From Vigna angularis (Eukaryota > Streptophyta > Magnoliopsida > Fabales > Fabaceae): 64,000 bases of DNA. The position numbers and the translations under genes are program-made. The notes below the pieces were generated by a model. That model was given only the letters and a program-made list of their open reading frames with translations, searched no databases and was not told the DNA's origin. The stretch lies in contig NC_068972.1 of the NCBI RefSeq assembly GCF_016808095.1, forward strand, positions 11,466,383 through 11,530,382, read 5' to 3'. Position 1 is the stretch's first letter; the number at the start of each line of letters is the position of its first letter. Positions 1 through 10,595 of this stretch are shown piece after piece.

Positions 1-1164
1 GTTGTGTGTTTTTGATTTTTACCATTGTTATGTTCTGAGAAAATGAATTGGACTCTAATTCTCTGCATCTTTGCAATTGCAATTCCGTTATGTGTGATTT
101 TAATTCTGTAATTGAACTCTATCTGAGAATTGTGAAGGAAAACATCCACACTTCTACATCGGTTTTGGATGTAATATGACTCCATAGTGAGCATGACTTA
201 TCAAGAGGTCTTCTTGAGAGATGTTAAGCTTTATAATTGTCAGATTAAATTCAATTTCAGTGTTGTAATCACTTGAGAAAGTGTGCATTGATTGAATAAT
301 TGAGTGAGAATTTCCAATTTAAGTTCTAAAATATGAACTCAAAAGACCCTCAGTTCTGAAATATGAACTCAAAAGACCCCAAGAATTACACACCTCTCTC
401 TTTCAATACAAAACTTCTCAAAATTATGAGAACACAAGAAATGAGAGAATATGAGAGAATGAGATGTGTAACAAAGGGGGCAAGATATTTCTTTTATAGC
501 CACAAAGCCATAACCTTTTAGAAGTTCCCACCAATGTGGGACTTCAAGGAATTGAGACTCTTTCATTCAATTTATTGCACATTTGCCTCTGTTGTTTGCT
601 TTCTGTCCAATATCTTTAGTTTGCTTCTTCATTTTCAGAATTTCTGTTGACTTGATGTTAGAATAGTCTTAGTTTTGATTGTGATTTTACTTTTCCTTCC
701 ATTTAGGTTTTGTTATATGTTCCACTGTTCTTACCATTCTTAGTTGGGTTTATTTTCTTGTTTCCTTGCATCATTTACCTATTGCAGTGATAATCTTTAG
801 GTTCTGTTATTAGGCAATAATAATGCTCATTAGTTCAGGATCATTTTAGTTGCAGTTAAGTTTTCATATTAGCTTAGATGTTGTTGTTTCTGTTTTAGGT
901 AGTTTAGAGTTCTATTTTCTTTTATTATCCTTTTATGTCATATTCTTTCCTTAAACAAATTTTCTCTTTAATTTCATTGTTTCATTTTTAATTTTCCCAC
1001 CTTGCATTAGTAGTTATTTGATAGTAAATAAATAAAAGACTTAACTCTACACTTTGAACTAAATTCTAGTCGAGTCCGAGGATTGATACCTAGGTTGTCC
1101 CTATACTTCATTAGTGGGGAAATCTAGTTTGTTTTGATTTTGTGCGACCAATATCAGTTTAACA
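1..1164. other. AT-rich non-coding stretch, probably decayed repeat
   Basis: I see no gene here. The only structured parts are a 30-bp tandem duplication (322-381) and a small imperfect palindrome at 523-543 (AGTTCCCAC, CAAT, GTGGGACT). The last 100 bases before the PPR remnant read like retroelement-derived leader DNA, but I could not tie them to a family. Confidence 0.4.
322..381. repeat. 30-bp tandem duplication
   Basis: Two adjacent 30-bp copies (322-351 and 352-381) share the core ATATGAACTCAAAAGACCC and differ at about two positions. Confidence 0.8.
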
Positions 1165-2022
1165 ATGGATTATGCAAGAGGGCTGATGGATGTGATGATG
1201 AGCAATGGGGTTTACCCCAATACAATTACTTATAGTACACTCCTGCATGGATACTACAGTAAAGGGAAGGTTTTTGAAGCTAAACGTGTTCTTCATGACA
1301 TGATAAACAATGGCTATCAGCCGAATACTTATACCTGCAACACGTTGTTGCATAGCCTGTGGAAAATGGGGAGAACGCAAGAGGCAGAGGAAATGCTGCA
1401 AAAGATGAATGAAAAATCCTATCAACCAGATACTGTAACCTGCAACATTGTGGTCAATGGTCTCTCTAGAAATGGAGAACTGGACAAGGCAATGGAAATT
1501 GTAAGTGAGATGTGGACTAATGGACCAACATCCCTTGATAAAGGAAACACATTTGCCACTCTAATTAATTCAATCACTAATGTATCAAACTGCTTGCCTG
1601 ATGGAATCACATACACAACTTTAATTAATGGACTTTGCAAAGTTGGAAGGCTAGAGGAAGCCAAAAAAAAAGTTTATTGAAAGTTGGCAAAAAACTTGCA
1701 CCCTGATTCTGTAACTTATGATACATTCATAAGGAGTTTTTGTAAACAAGGGAAGATATCATCGACTTTTCGTGTCTTGAAGGATATGGAGAGAAATGGT
1801 TGTAGCAAGACTCTTCAAACTTATAATGCCTTGATCATGGGTTTAGGAAGTGAAAAGCAAATATTTGAAATATATGGATTGATGGATGAGATGAAAGAAA
1901 AAGGTATAAGTCCAGATATTTTCACTTATAATAATATAATATGTTGCCTTTGTGAAGGAGGAAAAGCAAATAATGCCATTTTGCTTTTACATGAAATTCA
2001 AAGGTTGGGAGATCGAATTTGA
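1165..2022 (+). pseudogene. Broken P-class pentatricopeptide repeat (PPR) gene fragment
   Basis: The reading frame holds a run of about seven 35-residue PPR motifs, each with the usual NTITYSTLLHGY- or PDTVTCNIVVNG-like opening. From memory of the family it most resembles the Arabidopsis At2g17140 type of P-class PPR protein, which binds organelle RNA. It is not intact. An in-frame TGA lies at 1678-1680, just after a run of nine A's; the surrounding codons look as if one A was gained there and one base lost about ten bases later, so the frame is broken and then restored. The N-terminal part (targeting peptide and first repeats) is missing upstream, and the 3' end stops abruptly near 2010 where antisense retroelement sequence begins. 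I read it as a dead copy rather than a short functional gene. Confidence 0.8.
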
Positions 2023-2420
2023 TGAGTCGTGGGATGGTGTGGTGAGGTGATTGTTGGGGGGATTTAGATTCAAGTAGAGTGGTGCGTGTTGAGATATCAT
2101 GAAGGGCATTAGCAAAATTTGCTTGGGATAAGAGAAGTTGTTTGAGCTGTTTGTTTATTTTAGAGAGTTCGTCAGCATGAGAAGACGACATGGAGTGAGT
2201 AAGCCGAATGAAAGCACCAATGAAAGGTACTGTCAGGAGAAAATTTAGCAGGAAAACAGAGAAAAGTAGAGAATTTTCAGAGAGGAAAGTAATTTCTGCA
2301 TAAATTCTGCCTCCTCCCTTTCATTAACAATGTGCTATATAACATGCACTTTTTGGCATAACCGTTTTACATGGAGAAAAAATTTAAAAAATAAATAAGC
2401 AAGATTCCTTCCCCATCATG
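2005..2420 (-). mobile_element. Truncated LTR-retrotransposon fragment (gag start and LTR end), antisense
   Basis: On the minus strand an ATG at 2191 opens a Gag-like N-terminus: charged helical residues, then RLIKFDLPTFEF, close to the KLDLPxFDG motif of plant Ty3/gypsy Gag proteins. The match is lost after about 60 residues, near 2005, where the broken PPR gene begins. Upstream on the same strand are a TATA-like TTATATAGCACATTG (around 2330) and a leader as expected for an LTR and primer-binding region. The outer LTR edge could not be fixed; it may extend towards 2760. Its junction with the PPR fragment suggests that insertion or a later deletion removed the PPR 3' end. Confidence 0.55.
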
Positions 2421-3555
2421 TCATCATAACAGAATTTCCCTTTGTGTTGGGACCAAGACACGTCACAAAAAAATCAGAAAAAAGTTGAGACAAACGTGAT
2501 GCTCTATGCGGCCTTCCTTCATGTGTTGTGACCTCAGTTGAGTCTTGTGGGGTCCCCTCAATTGTTTCAGTGGTTATACCAATAGAGTCCCTATTATTAG
2601 TGAGAGGTATTGGGTTATCAATCCTAACAGCGCCCGTGCAAGATTCTCTAAGGAAGAAGCCAATGCCTAAAGGGTCATCATATATATTGCGTTTTCCCTC
2701 ATTTTTAATCTCTTTTTTTAGATTGTTTGAGGGAGCATATCATATAGTAGTGTTTCATGATATCTAATGTGTATAAGAAATTAATACCTCGGAGCAAACA
2801 TGAATCTTACGAATTTTGCTACGTAGTATGGAACTAACGGCAAGGTCTAAGTTGATTCAATTTTTCACAATAACAGACCTAATCAAGAACATTTACAATA
2901 CGAGGACCTACTTGAGACGATCCTGTAGAGATAGTGATGTTTGAAATGATTAAACTTTTTATTTTTTAGGTACCTTTGCAACTGGTACTAATGATCAATC
3001 TTAATATTTTCTTTATAATGGTTATGGTTTCTATTTTAAAAATAGAAATATTTAACATTTATGTTTAATTTAAGAAATAACACGAAATGAAAAAAAAGTG
3101 ACAGCTTCATACAATTGAAACAATAGTTTCTTCAAAAGCAAACTTTTTTATTATGTTATTCAAACAAAAAACCCACTCACTACCTTCAACTTCAAAATCA
3201 CATTAACTACAATAATTTGTATAAAACCATAACGATCTAAAATAAAGTCAATTCCGTATACAACGTGCATCGGAATAAAATGACATCGGTCCTTAAAAAT
3301 ATTTGGATTTCGATAGATATTTTAGAATAATGTAGTCATCAAAGTTAAATATGAGATAAATAGATAAATTGGTCAATTAATTATCTTCTTCATTAATTTT
3401 TTTCAAAACATTACTAAACTCAATCCAATTTTTTAATTTCTTGTCTACATATGTTAAAATGGATTTAAATTCGTGAGTGAACTCAGTTCATTACGAAAAA
3501 AAAATTAGTTAGAAAAAGTTAATATTTTAATGTGGATCAAAATGAAACTCTTTTA
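2421..3555. other. Non-coding, AT-rich
   Basis: No supported gene. The first 300 bases may be the rest of the antisense LTR. An open frame at 2528-2767 has no recognisable domain and was not called. Confidence 0.4.
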
Positions 3556-3599
3556 ACTCTAAATTAAATGAATTCGAGACAACGATGGAAGGAGAAGCA

Positions 3600-3904
3600 C
3601 TGTGGTTAAACAAGTCGAGTGAGAGTTGCCACAAACAAGAACTTTCTTCCCCTTGAATCTTTCTCCACATTTATACTCACATGCATGAATAACATCCCCT
3701 TTGAATTCCCTCGACGCTTCTATCTCAGGCATCCCGCACTCCGCATTCTCTCCGGTGGCCACCACCAGCCACCTACAAATGTACTCAAACTCGTTCTTCA
3801 CAGAGCCGCTGGTTTCATCGTACCTAGCACACTGGACACACTGGTTGAATCGTAGGTTCGTTTTTGCCAAAGTGAGGCTATGCATTCGGCTCGTTCGAGA
3901 ACAG
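3600..3904 (-). pseudogene. YUC: YUCCA-type flavin monooxygenase remnant
   Basis: Minus-strand reading gives two blocks typical of plant YUCCA enzymes (indole-3-pyruvate monooxygenases of auxin synthesis). Block one (about 3904-3849) reads [19 protein letters not shown], the segment after the FAD-binding region. Block two (about 3849-3610) reads [13 protein letters not shown], then [15 protein letters not shown] and [15 protein letters not shown], ending in [11 protein letters not shown] where the NADPH-binding glycine motif should be. The blocks are joined directly, so about 45 residues are missing and the frame changes by one. A smaller deletion follows ARYDETSG. The N-terminal FAD motif and everything after the NADPH motif are absent. 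This is a degraded fragment, not a gene. Confidence 0.8.
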
Positions 3905-4009
3905 ATTTGATTTCATCTGAAGGCAAAACGTAACAGGACGAAGGTGAAGGATTGTGAAAGCAATTATCTTCCACCTTTGAATGAGGAGACACTGTGACGC
4001 TTCACCAAC

Positions 4010-6373
4010 ATGGACGTTCGGAGTATGGGCAATCGTTACTTGGCCCAACTCACCCACGCCTCCCTCGCACGTGCCGTCCATGCTCACATCCTCACCTCAG
4101 GTTTCAATCCATTCCCTCTCATCATCAACCGTCTCATCGATCATTACTGCAAATCCTCCAACATCACTTACGCTCGCCACCTGTTCGACAGAATTCCCAA
4201 ACCAGATATCGTCGCAACTACCACCCTGCTTTCCGCCTACTCTGCTGCTGGCAACATCAAACTCGCCCATCAACTCTTCAATGTCACCCCCTTGATCATT
4301 CGTGATACAGTCAGTTACAACGCCATGATCACTGCCTTTTCTCACAGTCATGATGGTCACGCCGCTCTCCAACTCTTCATACAAATGAAAAGGCTCGGTT
4401 TTGTTCCCGACCCGTTTTCCTTCTCAAGCGTTCTTGGCGCCCTGTCTCTGATAGCTGATGAAGAGAGGCATTGTCAGCAGTTTCACTGTGAGGTTCTCAA
4501 GAGGGGTTTACTCTCTGGGCCTTCTGTTTTGAATGCTTTGATGAGTTGTTATGTTTGTTGCGCCTCTTCGCCTTTGGTGGACTCTTGTTTGTTGATGGCA
4601 GCTGCTAGGAAGCTCTTTGATGAGGCACCTCGTGGTCTGAGGGATGAACCTTCTTGGACTACAATCATTGCTGGCTATGTCAGGAATGGCGATCTTGTTG
4701 CCGCGCGTGAGCTTCTTGATGGAATGACTGATCACATTGCCGTTGCTTGGAATGCCATGATTTCTGGCTATGTACACAGGGGTTTTTATGAGGCGGCGTT
4801 TGACTTGTTAAGGAAAATGTACTCCTTGGGAATTCAGCTGGATGAGTACACTTACACCAGTATAATTAGTGCTGCTTCTAATGCTGGGTTGTTCTATATT
4901 GGACGACAGGTGCATGCTTACGTTCTAAGAACAGTGTTGCAGCCATCACAGCATTTTGTTTTATCTGTGAATAATGTTTTGATTACTTTCTACACTAGAT
5001 TTGATAAACTGGCTGAGGCGAAGCAAGTTTTTGACAGGATGCCTGTGAAAGATCTTGTTTCATGGAATGCGATTTTGTCTGGGTATGTCAATGCTCGGTG
5101 CATTGAGGAAGCTAATTCCATTTTCAGGGAAATGCCAGAGAGGAGCCTGTTGACGTGGACTGTGATGATATCAGGCTTGGCACAAAATGGGTTTGGAGAA
5201 GACGGTTTGAAGCTATTCAACCAGATGAAGTTAGGGGGATTGGAACCATGTGATTATGCATATGCTGGAGCAGTTGCCTCTTGTTCTGTTCTGGGATCAT
5301 TAGACAATGGACAACAACTACACTCTCAGATTATACGATTAGGTTATGATTCAAGCCTCTCAGTTGGCAACGCACTGATTACGATGTACGCTAGGTGTGG
5401 TCTTGTTGAAGCCGCTGATACAGTGTTTGTTACAATGCCATATGTGGATTCAGTATCCTGGAATGCCATGATTGCAGCTCTTGCACAACATGGGCACGGT
5501 GTCAAAGCCATTCAACTCTATGAACAGATGTTGAGGGAGGATATATTACCTGATCGGATAACTTTTCTCACTATTCTATCTGCTTGTAGCCATGCAGGTT
5601 TGGTCAAAGAGGGACGCCATTATTTTGATACAATGCGGGCTCATTATGGTATAACCCCAGAAGAGGATCATTATTCTCGTTTGATTGATTTGTTATGTCG
5701 TGCTGGTATGTTCTCGGAAGCAAAGAATGTCACGGAATCAATGCCTTTTGAGCCCAGCGCACCAATTTGGGAGGCTCTGCTTTCTGGTTGTCGGATTCAT
5801 GGGAACACGGAATTAGGTATTCAAGCTGCAGAAAAGCTCTTAAAGCTTATGCCACAGCAAGATGGAACCTACATTAGTCTTTCCAATATGTATGCCACTT
5901 TAGGTCAGTGGGATGAAGTTGCCAGGGTGAGGAAATTAATGAGGGAGCGAGGGGTTAAGAAGGAACCTGGGTGTAGTTGGATTGAGGTTGAAAACATGGT
6001 CCATGTCTTTTTGGTTGATGATGCTGTACACCCTGAGGTGCATGCTGTGTACAAATATCTGGAGCATCTGGTACATGAAATGAGGAAATTAGGTTATGTT
6101 CCTGATACGAAGTATGTATTACATGATATGGAATCTGAACAAAAGGAAAATGCTTTGTCTACTCATAGTGAAAAGCTTGCTGTTGTTTACGGAATTATGA
6201 AAATTCCTTTAGGAGCTAAGATTCGGGTTTTCAAAAATTTGAGGATTTGCGGGGACTGCCATAGTGCATTCAAATTTATCTCCAAAGTGGTAGATCGAGA
6301 GATAATTGTCAGAGATAGGAAGAGATTTCACCATTTTAGAAACGGTGAATGTTCTTGTGGCAACTATTGGTAG
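4010..6373 (+). CDS. DYW-class PPR protein, organelle RNA-editing factor (At1g25360-like)
   Basis: Intronless 787-residue protein. PLS-type PPR repeats fill roughly residues 10-590 (for example VSYNAMITAFSHSHDGHAAL, VAWNAMISGYVHRGFYEAAF), followed by E/E+ motifs and a complete DYW cytidine-deaminase-like domain from the PG box at about 652 (EPGCSWIEVE) to the end. The catalytic HSE is at 719-721; zinc-ligand positions are CGDCH (747-751) and HHF...CSC (774-783). The C-terminus reads NYW rather than DYW. From memory it matches Arabidopsis At1g25360 in length and sequence, including a GNxW end. Such proteins bind specific organelle transcripts and direct C-to-U editing. The first ATG is used; no intron is needed, as usual for this class. 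The 5' flank is YUCCA remnant DNA, so the promoter lies in or beyond it. Confidence 0.93.
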   Translation: MDVRSMGNRYLAQLTHASLARAVHAHILTSGFNPFPLIINRLIDHYCKSSNITYARHLFDRIPKPDIVATTTLLSAYSAAGNIKLAHQLFNVTPLIIRDTVSYNAMITAFSHSHDGHAALQLFIQMKRLGFVPDPFSFSSVLGALSLIADEERHCQQFHCEVLKRGLLSGPSVLNALMSCYVCCASSPLVDSCLLMAAARKLFDEAPRGLRDEPSWTTIIAGYVRNGDLVAARELLDGMTDHIAVAWNAMISGYVHRGFYEAAFDLLRKMYSLGIQLDEYTYTSIISAASNAGLFYIGRQVHAYVLRTVLQPSQHFVLSVNNVLITFYTRFDKLAEAKQVFDRMPVKDLVSWNAILSGYVNARCIEEANSIFREMPERSLLTWTVMISGLAQNGFGEDGLKLFNQMKLGGLEPCDYAYAGAVASCSVLGSLDNGQQLHSQIIRLGYDSSLSVGNALITMYARCGLVEAADTVFVTMPYVDSVSWNAMIAALAQHGHGVKAIQLYEQMLREDILPDRITFLTILSACSHAGLVKEGRHYFDTMRAHYGITPEEDHYSRLIDLLCRAGMFSEAKNVTESMPFEPSAPIWEALLSGCRIHGNTELGIQAAEKLLKLMPQQDGTYISLSNMYATLGQWDEVARVRKLMRERGVKKEPGCSWIEVENMVHVFLVDDAVHPEVHAVYKYLEHLVHEMRKLGYVPDTKYVLHDMESEQKENALSTHSEKLAVVYGIMKIPLGAKIRVFKNLRICGDCHSAFKFISKVVDREIIVRDRKRFHHFRNGECSCGNYW

Positions 6374-9332
6374 CAAGAGGTTCTGTTATTTGATTATCAT
6401 CAAGTGTTAATGTTAACAGCACTCCGATGAATTTTAGAATATATGAAATGCAACCTAAAGTCTTTGCAACGGGGAATTCAGAATGGAGACTGTATCGTAT
6501 TAGAATGCCCCAAAATAAAAGGGTTGATCACTGGTAATATGATTTTCTTATTACACTTTTTCCTCTTTTGTGCCATTTTAGTTTTGTTTTTGCTAAATTG
6601 ATTCTTAATCTTTCTGTTATTATTTCAATGTTCACCATCCTTTTGTCATTACTTCTTACATCATTGTTTGTGCACTCTCCAGGATGAAAATTTGTCTTAT
6701 GCTAATCTACTCCTCCACACTGATACTGAAACCAAATGTGAGAGCATAACAAAAACACGAGGTGACGTGCTGTTTAATCCTCTTGGAAGCAATTACCCTT
6801 TGTCTGTATCCTCTCCATAGCAGCAACTTCGATCTGAAAGATGATACATTAGATGGAATTTTGACCGTCCAACTGACCACTGCATTAAGATACATGGAGA
6901 GATAATTGAACTGTTCATAATTTAGTTTTTGTAGAAAAAACTAACCTGTATCTTAGAAAACTACACTAAATTGATTATGTATTGAACTGAGATGTAATAA
7001 ATTTAGTTAATTATTTATACTAAACAACTAAATAGAACTATTATAGCTTCAACTACTAAACCAAATTGAAAAGCAATAGTTTAGTTTAATTAGAATAGTG
7101 CGCTGAGTTATTTTTAAAAGTTGTTCTGTATTAAAAGGAACTAAAAATAGTTTATTTTAATAAGAGGTAATTTAAATTTTTATAGTTTAGTTTAATTAAG
7201 TTTAGTTTTTCACAACACTCTTATTCAAAGAAAGACGTAATGAAAAAAGATGTAAAGAGTTTGATTGAAGTGTTTATTAAAATGAAAATTAATGCTATTT
7301 ATATTTCAACACAATTGTTTTTTTTATTCGAAATAATCAAAACTACAGATAAATGAAGAAAATGTTTTTATTTGAAAATTATGAATAGAAAGAAAGAAAT
7401 GAGTGTTGATGTTCAGACATTAATAAAACTAAATAATCAGCACATTTTGTATTGAAAATTAACCAAAATTTTCCATTTAGAATATACTTTAACACTAAGC
7501 TCCAAAAATAATTATACTAACTTTTAACTAAACACTTTAAAATACATAAACAAACAAATATACTTCCCCATAAGTTAAAATTAGTTTATATATAATTTAC
7601 AAAAATCATTTTATATAAGCTCTTTTAATTTAATTTAATTCATAAGCTAATTCTAAATTATAAAAACCAACTTATTTCATCTTTCTTAATTTTTCTTTAT
7701 TCACAAACAAATTATAATGTTTAATAACTTATCATGTCTTCCATCATGTCACCACAATTGTATACAGATAGGTATTTTCAAATTTACATTAATGAAACAA
7801 TTTCCCCTAAAAACTTAGGTTGATAAGGTTTTCTTAAAAGTTTGGATGTTTTTCAAGGAAACTATCCTTATATTATTCTAAAGTTCTAAAATTTAAAATT
7901 TCCTTTATTATCATGTACATCATTTGACTCTACCGTGGACTTAATAATCTAGTAAATAAATCCATCAAATATTTAAAATATACATCTTTTAGGTCATATT
8001 GTAAGTTTCTTTTAGATCAAAATAAAAATAAACAACTGCTCAAATTAACATGATTTATCTAAGTATGGTTTTACAGTTAAGAAATGTTCTAATCTGTGAT
8101 TGAATATGTTTACAAATTACAAATAGCAGATCTTTTGCTTAAACCCAGGAGCTAGTGAAAATGTCTCTTTGTTTCGATGAATTAACTCTGCAAGAAGATT
8201 AGGTTTGATGATTTCATCAAAAGAAAAGGTACAGTGCCATCAAACTTAAGATATAAGAGCTACACTCAACTTTACATCTTATCCATTTTTAATCATATTT
8301 ATTTGTGAAAACTAAAAAATATACTAGTTATTCACCAAATTGCTATGAATATGAGAAAGAAAAATGGATTGAATTTGATGAGATACTTGACTTTAGAAAT
8401 GAAGAAATTTTCCTCTAAATTTTCCTGTGCCAATGTAAATCTTTTTTTTGGGGGTGAATCATGTACCAGAGTAATCCTGAATATACTAAATGCTGATCTT
8501 CTGAAGTGTAAATGGCAAAACATTAATGTTCCACCAGACAATCTAAAATGCTTACCAAAGCATAGAGAGTTTGAACCATAGCTATGGTGATATTTGCTTT
8601 TTCTTCTCAATGTTTTTGAGAAAAGAAATACTAGTAAGTACACATGATTATTTTCCCACAACACAACCATGAGGAAAGCAGAAGACACAAAGCACATGCC
8701 ATGATTCCAAAGCTAAACTTCTTCCGGCCATTGTTTATAACATAACACAGACTTTTCAGGTTAATGCCACACAGAAACTCCAAATACTGTGCCAACTTTT
8801 GCTTCTTCCCTCGGTAACTTAAATGTTTAGTTAATTAGAATTGACTTGAAGTAGTGTATCTGTCATTGTCTACCTAAACACACAAACCAAAACATGTGTT
8901 GGAGAGGGGAAGCTTGGAAAAAGGGAAGAGAGAGGATGATGCAACTTTTTTAAAAGTTAAAGTTATTGAGGCAAAATAGAGACTCAATACTGTGGAGAGA
9001 AGGGAATAAAGAATCATCTACATGATAAAGAAATAGACACAAAATTTTCACCCATTCAGGATGACAAACATTCATTACTCTAGGTATATTTGATCTTTAC
9101 CTTGTAATGTAAAAAAATGTCACTTTCATGAGCTAATTACACCCTTCTTCACAACAAAATCATCTTACCTAACTACAAGAAATAGAGTCCCAGATTTAAC
9201 CGTCCCGGACTATTTTCCTATCTGCTAAAGTCTAATTACCAGAAATTTTCAATCTTTTTCATCCAAAAGCTATATATAGAAACAATCCATTGCATGAAGA
9301 ATTATCCCTCCTCAATCAATCATCTTCGACTG
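6374..9332. other. Intergenic, no gene seen
   Basis: This holds the 3' flank of the PPR gene and, further right, that of the minus-strand PDLP gene. The sequence is AT-rich with simple runs. Open frames around 8332-8697 on both strands lack any domain and were not called. Confidence 0.6.
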
Positions 9333-10595
9333 TCAATAATCTGTGCAGGAAAATGAAGTTGTAAGATGACAGAAGCAGAATATAGAAATATAGAAATCTA
9401 ATGACAAACTGAACCTAGTAATATTAAAATCCATCCATTCCATATAATGATGTTTAACACATACCATCATGTTTCTTCTTCAAACTCCTAGCAAACAACA
9501 AGCATATAACCACAAAAGCCACTCCAGCTGCCCCTCCTAATATTATAGCCACTGTCTTCGTTGGATTTTGCCCTGCCATTACATCAATTAGCTACAAATA
9601 ACTTCACAATCCAAATAAGATACACATTGAGGAAGGAAAGTTGAACATTCACCATTGCATTTGAACAATGGAACAAACAAAGAATACTGTCTCAAAATTG
9701 AGCTGTGTGTATGTGAAATTAAACAGGGACAAACAAACACGAATTCAATATGACAAGAGAAATTAACACAGTCTCTTCTGTCAATATTATCTCTTTTGGT
9801 GTTTAGGTATTAGTTATTACCAGAAGAAGACGAGGAGAAGGAATTAGAGGAAGATGAAGCTGCAGATGAAGAGTGTTTTCCTGGAACCCCATTAGGATAA
9901 TAGCTATAACTGATGAAGCACTTGTACAAATAGACCTGGCCTGAAATGGAACTTCCACATTCTACCTCAGCCCTCTGTACAGCACTTTTGATACACTCCC
10001 CACAATCAGAATCCCCAACATCTCCTTCACACTGTCCCATCACATACAAAGACTGATAGTTTGTTGCATAGAAGCCATGAGCACTCACCACCCCATTTTC
10101 CATCACAGAAAAAGCAGTGTCCCTCCTCTCCTCAAACCCTCTTCCAGCCGCATTGGTCGCTCCACAAGTCTTGTACAGAATTTGCATCCCCGAGATTTGA
10201 GAAAACCCGGTAACCTCGTACAGCATGTAGCAACCTAGGAGCTGGACTCTAGCAGCTGTGGTTTTGCCACACAATTTGTCAGACAAGACTGGGAGTCTGC
10301 TCACACAGTTATAGCAATCAGAGTTGGAGAGGTCCCCTCTGCATTGGAAGAGCCCAGTCATGGAGGTTTGGCCACTCCCGGTGGTGGCCTTAAAAAACTT
10401 AGTTTTAGTGGATTGTGAGACCAATGAGCCAAACAGGGCTGAAAGGGCTTGGGAGTATACCCCATTTGGATCTGTGAAAGGTTCCTTCGAGCAGCCCTTG
10501 TAGACCAAGGTGGTGTAATCAGAAGCAGATTCAGCAAGCTCTGAGGACAAAATCAGAAACAAAAAAAGAAATAGAGACTTTAAAGGAAGACCCAT
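9333..10595 (-). CDS. Plasmodesmata-located protein (PDLP), double DUF26 receptor-like protein
   Basis: Three coding exons on the minus strand: 10595-9821, 9572-9465 and 9340-9333, giving 296 residues. Donor GTAATAAC and acceptor GGCAG bound intron 1; donor GTATGTG and acceptor TGCACAG bound intron 2. The protein has a signal peptide (1 to about 24), two DUF26 (gnk2-homology) modules each with the C-x8-C-x2-C motif (C85/C94/C97 and C189/C198/C201), a serine-rich linker (about 241-258), one membrane helix (about 266-286) and a short basic tail ending KKKHDDY. No kinase domain follows, which separates PDLPs from cysteine-rich receptor kinases. Members sit at plasmodesmata and restrict cell-to-cell traffic through callose deposition. 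It looks closest to the PDLP6/7/8 group, but I cannot fix the paralogue. The last coding exon supplies only eight bases. Confidence 0.92.

Noticed and set aside
6925..7210. Region rich in TAGTTTAGTTTAATTA-like motifs, similar to the hAT subterminal repeats
   Set aside because: No terminal repeats or target duplication could be found, so an element cannot be delimited.
8332..8697. Overlapping open frames on both strands (121 and 78 residues)
   Set aside because: No recognisable motif, biased composition and no splice or start context.
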